Shown here piece by piece: positions 59,943 through 64,000 of a stretch of 64,000 nucleotides of DNA. The DNA comes from Streptomyces spirodelae (GTDB lineage Bacteria > Actinomycetota > Actinomycetes > Streptomycetales > Streptomycetaceae). The stretch covers positions 154,210 through 218,209 of the forward strand of contig NZ_JAFFZN010000008.1 in NCBI RefSeq assembly GCF_017676385.1. The letters are read 5' to 3'. Below the pieces are notes generated by a model. That model saw only the letters and a program-made list of their open reading frames with translations, searched no databases and was not told where the DNA came from. Position 1 is the first letter of the stretch; the number at the start of each line of letters is the position of its first letter. Position numbers and translations under genes: made by a program.

Positions 59943-60764
59943 GTGAGTGTGCTCGACGAGATCATCGAAGGCGTGCGTGAGGACCTCGCCGAGCGGCAGG
60001 CCCGCGTCAGCCTCGAGGAGCTCAAGGAGCGCGCGGCCCGGGCGCCCCAGGTCAAGGACGGACTGGCGGCCCTCAAGGGCGACAGCACGGCCGGGGTCAG
60101 GGTGATCTGCGAGGTCAAGCGCTCCAGCCCGTCCAAGGGCGCGCTGGCGGCCATCGCCGACCCGGCAGGGCTCGCCGCCGACTACGAGGCGGGCGGCGCC
60201 GCCGTCATCTCCGTTCTCACCGAGCGCCGCCGCTTCGGCGGTTCGCTGGCCGATCTGGAGGCCGTACGCGCCCGGGTGGACATCCCCGTGCTGCGCAAGG
60301 ACTTCATCTTCTCCTCCTACCAGCTGTGGGAGGCCCGCGCCTACGGCGCCGATGTGGTGCTGCTGATCGTCGCGGCGCTGGAGCAGGAGGCGCTGGTCTC
60401 CCTGATCGAGCGCGCCGAGTCCATCGGCCTCACCCCGCTGGTCGAGGTGCACGACGAGGACGAGGCCGAGCGGGCGCTGGAGGCGGGCGCGAAGATCGTC
60501 GGCATCAACGCGCGGAATCTGAAGACGCTCGAGGTGGACCGCGGCAACTTCACCCGGATCGCCCCCGAGATCCCCGACCACATCGTCAAGGTCGCCGAGT
60601 CCGGCGTCCGGGGCCCGCACGATCTGATCGCGTACGCGAACGAGGGGGCCGACGCCGTACTCGTGGGGGAGTCGCTGGTGACCGGCAAGGACCCGCAGAC
60701 CGCGGTCTCCGATCTCGTCGCAGCCGGTGCCCACCCGGCGCTCCGGCACGGTGGCAGGGGCTGA
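59943..60764 (+). CDS. trpC: Indole-3-glycerol phosphate synthase
   Basis: TrpC closes the indole ring. The 273-residue (beta-alpha)8 enzyme has [12 protein letters not shown] (about 56-67) with catalytic Glu and Lys, [37 protein letters not shown] and [17 protein letters not shown] 59943 is behind AAGGAGGCCGCTCG. The open frame further upstream has one Trp codon only, so no trp-attenuator peptide is inferred. A TACCAT -10-like box lies at about 59899. Confidence 0.96.
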   Translation: MSVLDEIIEGVREDLAERQARVSLEELKERAARAPQVKDGLAALKGDSTAGVRVICEVKRSSPSKGALAAIADPAGLAADYEAGGAAVISVLTERRRFGGSLADLEAVRARVDIPVLRKDFIFSSYQLWEARAYGADVVLLIVAALEQEALVSLIERAESIGLTPLVEVHDEDEAERALEAGAKIVGINARNLKTLEVDRGNFTRIAPEIPDHIVKVAESGVRGPHDLIAYANEGADAVLVGESLVTGKDPQTAVSDLVAAGAHPALRHGGRG

Positions 60765-60770
60765 CGCCCG

Positions 60771-60923
60771 ATGACCGCTGTCGTCTCCCTGTGCTCCCTC
60801 GCGCTGGCGCGCGGGTGCCGGCCCCGCGGCTGCCGGGCGCCCGCGCGGCGGGTGCGGGGGCGGTCGGTCCGCTATCACATCGGTTGCGAACCGGGTGTGA
60901 TCCGCGGTCGGCGATGGCGCTGA
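60771..60923 (+). CDS. trpM: TrpM, small modulator of tryptophan synthesis
   Basis: A 50-residue frame from ATG 60771 to TGA 60921-60923 between trpC and trpB. The product reads ALARGCRPRGCRAPARRVRG then SVRYHIGCEPG and ends RGRRWR. It is very basic with four Cys. Position, size and sequence fit TrpM, described in S. coelicolor as a small protein that affects tryptophan production and differentiation. It begins 7 nt after trpC. From 60924 to 61067 I see nothing but the trpB ribosome-binding site CAAGGAGCAATG. Confidence 0.82.
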   Translation: MTAVVSLCSLALARGCRPRGCRAPARRVRGRSVRYHIGCEPGVIRGRRWR

Positions 60924-61067
60924 CCTCCCCCATGCCTTCCGCTCTCTGCTGAGGGGCTGCCCACTCCGGCTGCCCTTCCGTGCAGCGGGGTGCCTTCGGT
61001 CCCGGAGGCGCCCGGAGGGCTGGGGACCAAGCCGTCACGTCAGTCCGAGCCAAGGAGCAATGTCGGT

Positions 61068-62327
61068 ATGTCCGACTTCTTCATCCCCGACCCGGAGGGT
61101 CACAGCCCCAGCGTCGCCGGTTACTTCGGCGCGTTCGGTGGCAAGTTCATCCCCGAGGCCCTGGTGGCCGCCGTCGACGAGGTGGCCGCCGAGTACGAGA
61201 AGGCGAAGGCCGATCCGGCCTTCGCAGCCGAGCTGGACGAGCTGCTGGTCAACTACACCGGCCGGCCCAGCGCCCTGACCGAGGTGAAGCGGTTCGCGGA
61301 GCACGCGGGCGGCGCCCGGGTCTTCCTCAAGCGCGAGGACCTCAACCACACCGGCTCGCACAAGATCAACAACGTGCTGGGCCAGGCCCTGCTCACCAAG
61401 CGCATGGGCAAGCCCCGGGTCATCGCGGAGACCGGCGCGGGCCAGCACGGCGTGGCAACCGCCACCGCGTGCGCCCTCTTCGGGCTCGAATGCACCATCT
61501 ACATGGGCGAGATCGACACCGAGCGGCAGGCGCTGAACGTCGCCCGGATGCGGATGCTCGGCGCCGAGGTCGTGCCCGTCACCTCCGGCAGCCGCACTCT
61601 CAAGGACGCCATCAACGAGGCGTTCCGCGACTGGGTGGCCAACGTGGACCGGACCCACTACCTGTTCGGCACGGTCGCCGGGCCGCACCCCTTCCCGCAG
61701 ATCGTGCGCGACTTCCACCGTGTGATCGGCGTCGAGGCGCGGCGGCAGATCCTGCAGCGCACCGGGCGGCTGCCGGACGCGGTCGCCGCCTGCGTGGGCG
61801 GCGGCTCCAACGCGATCGGCCTCTTCCACGCCTTCCTGCCCGACACGGACGTGCGGCTCGTCGGCTTCGAGGCGGCCGGGCACGGCGTGGACTCCGGCGA
61901 GCACGCGGCCACCCTGACCGCCGGTGAGCCGGGCATCCTGCACGGCTCGCGCTCCTACGTCCTCCAGGACGACGAGGGCCAGATCACCGAGCCGTACTCG
62001 ATCTCGGCCGGGCTCGACTACCCGGGCATCGGTCCCGAGCACGCCTTCCTCAAGGACAGCGGGCGCGGCGAGTACCGGCCGGTCACCGACGAGGCGGCGA
62101 TGCGGGCGCTGCGGCTGCTCTCCGAGACGGAAGGCATCATCCCGGCCATCGAGAGCGCGCACGCGCTGGCCGGAGCGCTCGATCTGGGCAAGGAGCTGGG
62201 CGGGGAGGGCATCGTGCTGGTGAACCTCTCCGGCCGCGGCGACAAGGACATGGACACGGCCGCGCGCTACTTCGGCCTGCTGGACGGAACGGACGGTACG
62301 GACGAGAAGCAGGGGGAGCAGGCATGA
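61068..62327 (+). CDS. trpB: Tryptophan synthase beta subunit
   Basis: TrpB condenses indole and serine with PLP. The 419-residue product has the lysine in [18 protein letters not shown] (about 96-113), [34 protein letters not shown] and the C-terminal Ser in [18 protein letters not shown] 61068 gives the family start. The stop overlaps trpA (ATGA). Confidence 0.97.
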   Translation: MSDFFIPDPEGHSPSVAGYFGAFGGKFIPEALVAAVDEVAAEYEKAKADPAFAAELDELLVNYTGRPSALTEVKRFAEHAGGARVFLKREDLNHTGSHKINNVLGQALLTKRMGKPRVIAETGAGQHGVATATACALFGLECTIYMGEIDTERQALNVARMRMLGAEVVPVTSGSRTLKDAINEAFRDWVANVDRTHYLFGTVAGPHPFPQIVRDFHRVIGVEARRQILQRTGRLPDAVAACVGGGSNAIGLFHAFLPDTDVRLVGFEAAGHGVDSGEHAATLTAGEPGILHGSRSYVLQDDEGQITEPYSISAGLDYPGIGPEHAFLKDSGRGEYRPVTDEAAMRALRLLSETEGIIPAIESAHALAGALDLGKELGGEGIVLVNLSGRGDKDMDTAARYFGLLDGTDGTDEKQGEQA

Positions 62328-63142
62328 GCGGGGCAAGCGGAAACGTCGCACTGCTGGAGCAGACCCTGGCACGGGCCAAGGCCGAGAACCGGGCCGCGCT
62401 CGTCGGCTACCTCCCGGCCGGCTTCCCCACCGTCGAGGGTGGCATCGCGGCCTGCACGGCGCTGCTGGAGAGCGGCTGCGACGTGGTCGAGGTGGGCCTG
62501 CCGCACAGCGACCCGGTGATGGACGGCCCGGTCATCCAGACGGCGGACACCATCGCGCTGCGGGGCGGGGTGCGGATCGCGGACGTGCTGCGTACGGTCC
62601 GCGAGGCGCACGCGGCCACCGGCAAGCCGGTGCTGGTCATGACGTACTGGAACCCCGTCGACCGGTACGGCGCCGAGCGCTTCGCCGAGGAGCTGGCGGC
62701 GGCGGGCGGCGCGGGCTGCATCCTGCCCGACCTGCCGGTCGAGGAGTCCGAGGGCTGGCGGAAGGCCGCCGAGCAGGCCGGGCTCGGCACCGTCTTCGTC
62801 GTCGCGCCCAGCAGCCAGGACGCGCGGCTGGCCCGGATCACCGCGGCGGGCAGCGGCTTCGTGTACGCCGCGTCGCTGATGGGCGTCACCGGGACGCGGG
62901 AGTCGGTGGGCAACGAGGCCAGGGACCTGGTGGCCCGGGTGCGGTCCACCACCTCGCTGCCGGTCTGTGTCGGGCTCGGCGTCTCCAACCCCGAGCAGGC
63001 GGCGGAGGTCGCCGCCTTCGCGGACGGGGTGATCGTCGGCTCGGCGTTCGTCAAGCGGCTGCTGGCCGCCGACGACCTGGAGGCGGGCCTCGCGAGTGTC
63101 CGCGAGCTGGCCGCGGCCCTTGCGGAGGGCGTCCGCCGATAG
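62324..63142 (+). CDS. trpA: Tryptophan synthase alpha subunit
   Basis: TrpA cleaves indole-3-glycerol phosphate and channels indole to TrpB. The 272-residue (beta-alpha)8 protein has [33 protein letters not shown] with the catalytic Glu, [23 protein letters not shown] with the catalytic Asp and [16 protein letters not shown]. It ends the trp set; a hairpin follows at 63148-63175. Confidence 0.97.
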   Translation: MSGASGNVALLEQTLARAKAENRAALVGYLPAGFPTVEGGIAACTALLESGCDVVEVGLPHSDPVMDGPVIQTADTIALRGGVRIADVLRTVREAHAATGKPVLVMTYWNPVDRYGAERFAEELAAAGGAGCILPDLPVEESEGWRKAAEQAGLGTVFVVAPSSQDARLARITAAGSGFVYAASLMGVTGTRESVGNEARDLVARVRSTTSLPVCVGLGVSNPEQAAEVAAFADGVIVGSAFVKRLLAADDLEAGLASVRELAAALAEGVRR

Positions 63143-63147
63143 CGGCT

Positions 63148-63175
63148 GTGGCCCCCCGGCCCGGCCGGGGGCCAC
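63148..63175 (+). terminator. terminator after trpA
   Basis: GTGGCCCCC (63148-63156) pairs with GGGGGCCAC (63167-63175), 9 bp with a GC-rich loop that can extend the stem. It begins 5 nt after the trpA stop. Confidence 0.75.
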
Positions 63176-63258
63176 CCCTTTCGAGGGAACATCCCTTTTG
63201 AGGGAAAAAGAGCGCTGTGCGCTCATCGAGGCTGAGCCCTCTCGTTGGGTCGGGCGTG

Positions 63259-63999
63259 ATGAGCCAGAACAGCAACGACGGCGACAAGCGCTCGGCCCGC
63301 GAGCGCCTGCGGGCCGAGCGGGAGCGGGACAAGGTCGCCGAGCGCAGGCGGCGCCAGTTCAAGGTCGCAGCGGTGGTGGTCGGCGTGCTGGCGGTGGCCA
63401 CCGCCGTGGGCGCCACTGTGGCAGGGCTGGGCCGGGAGGAGGCGGGCAGCCAGTCGGCGAAGCCGGTCACGGTCGGGCAGCGCAGCGCCCCGGCGAAGCT
63501 CACGGTCTACGAGGACTTCCGCTGCCCGGCGTGCGCGCAGTTCGAGAACGCTTTCCGCTCCACGGTCAAGAGCCTCCAGCGCGCCGGCAAGCTCAAGGCC
63601 GAGTACCACCTGGTGACGCTCATCGACGGGAACATGGGCGGCCGGGGCTCCCGGGAGGCGGCCAACGCGGCACTGTGCGCCAGGGACAAGGGGAAGTTCG
63701 CCCAGTACCACGACGTGCTGTACCAGAACCAGCCCAGCGAGCAGAAGGACGCCTTCGCCGACACCGGCCGGCTGATCCGGCTGGCCGGGAAGGTGGACGG
63801 GCTGGTCGACGCCTCCTTCAAGGAGTGTGTGACCAGCGGCCGGCACGAAGCGCAGGTCAAACGCTCCGACGAGGCGTTCAACGAGTCCGGGCACCAGGGG
63901 ACGCCCACTGTTCTGCTGGACGGCAAGAACCTCTACGGCGATCAGTCGAACCCGCTGACGCCGGACCGGCTCCGAAAGCTGGTCGAGGCCAAGAGCTAG
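63259..63999 (+). CDS. Membrane-anchored DsbA-like thioredoxin protein (second paralogue)
   Basis: A 246-residue paralogue of the protein at 23000-23761. A charged N-terminus (RSARERLRAERERDKVAERRRRQ) leads to one membrane helix (VAAVVVGVLAVATAVGATVAG, about 36-56) and an outside thioredoxin-like domain with CPAC (about 90-93) in LTVYEDFRCPACAQFEN, IDGNMGGRGSREAANAAL and the cis-Pro area QGTPTVLLDG. It has extra Cys in ALCARDKG and KECVTSG. ATG 63259 and GTG 63256 are possible starts; no strong ribosome-binding site is seen. The gene ends one base before the window edge. In 63176-63258 an AGGGA-ACA-TCCCT repeat and GAGCGC-TGT-GCGCTC are seen. Confidence 0.88.
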   Translation: MSQNSNDGDKRSARERLRAERERDKVAERRRRQFKVAAVVVGVLAVATAVGATVAGLGREEAGSQSAKPVTVGQRSAPAKLTVYEDFRCPACAQFENAFRSTVKSLQRAGKLKAEYHLVTLIDGNMGGRGSREAANAALCARDKGKFAQYHDVLYQNQPSEQKDAFADTGRLIRLAGKVDGLVDASFKECVTSGRHEAQVKRSDEAFNESGHQGTPTVLLDGKNLYGDQSNPLTPDRLRKLVEAKS

Positions 64000-64000
64000 C

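Overview
This window is a piece of chromosome from a Streptomyces or a very close actinomycete. The evidence is the very high GC content with strong third-position GC bias, frequent GTG starts, the division gene order ftsW-murG-ftsQ-ftsZ-pgeF-ylmE-sepF-ylmG-divIVA-ileS, a bifunctional PriA (HisA/TrpF), a TrpM homologue between trpC and trpB, and many start codons placed 6-8 nt after a TAnnnT box, as on leaderless transcripts. No phage, transposase, CRISPR array, rRNA or tRNA gene was found.

Layout. (1) 1-8157: the end of the division and cell-wall cluster, with a 0.5 kb regulatory gap before ftsZ. (2) 8180-15805: ileS read leftward behind a T-box leader, a DksA/TraR-type protein with a histone-H1-like tail, lspA, a secreted M6 protease and an RluD-type pseudouridine synthase. 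(3) 15809-25937: envelope and housekeeping genes: Na+/H+ antiporter, MscS channel, dienelactone-hydrolase-like protein, Ser/Thr kinase, PhoD phosphatase, membrane thioredoxin, DUF2252. (4) 26150-29695: dnaE, ended by a 19-bp tandem duplication and followed by a GC-rich, hairpin-filled non-coding stretch that looks like a MITE. (5) 30232-38384: a 50-residue charged protein, an NYN-domain protein, an ABC transporter, DUF2567, YbaK, a LON-domain protein and a beta-helix membrane protein. (6) 38544-44359: a tightly overlapping operon, hisD-hisC-hisB-(54-aa membrane protein)-hisH-priA-ridA-hisF. (7) 44400-56277: an accessory block holding SIMPL, VOC, DoxX and methyltransferase genes, gene remnants, sdhCAB with a divergent LysR gene, a serine hydrolase, and a MerR-controlled cluster of a DsbA/FrnE-like oxidoreductase, a 57-residue protein and two SMR efflux proteins. 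(8) 56366-63142: hisI, trpE, three small membrane-protein genes, trpC, trpM, trpB and trpA, then a second membrane thioredoxin.

How the parts connect. Histidine and tryptophan synthesis are linked here: no trpF is seen among the trp genes, and PriA in the his operon can do both isomerisations. trpD, trpG, hisG and hisE are not in the window. The least explained parts are the MerR/FrnE/57-aa/SMR-pair cluster (53505-55517), the inverted-repeat element after dnaE, the small proteins at 30232, 41622 and 54268, and the perfect palindromes in front of hisD and the NYN gene. None amounts to a clearly new system. The MerR cluster is the best candidate for a functional unit not yet described as such.
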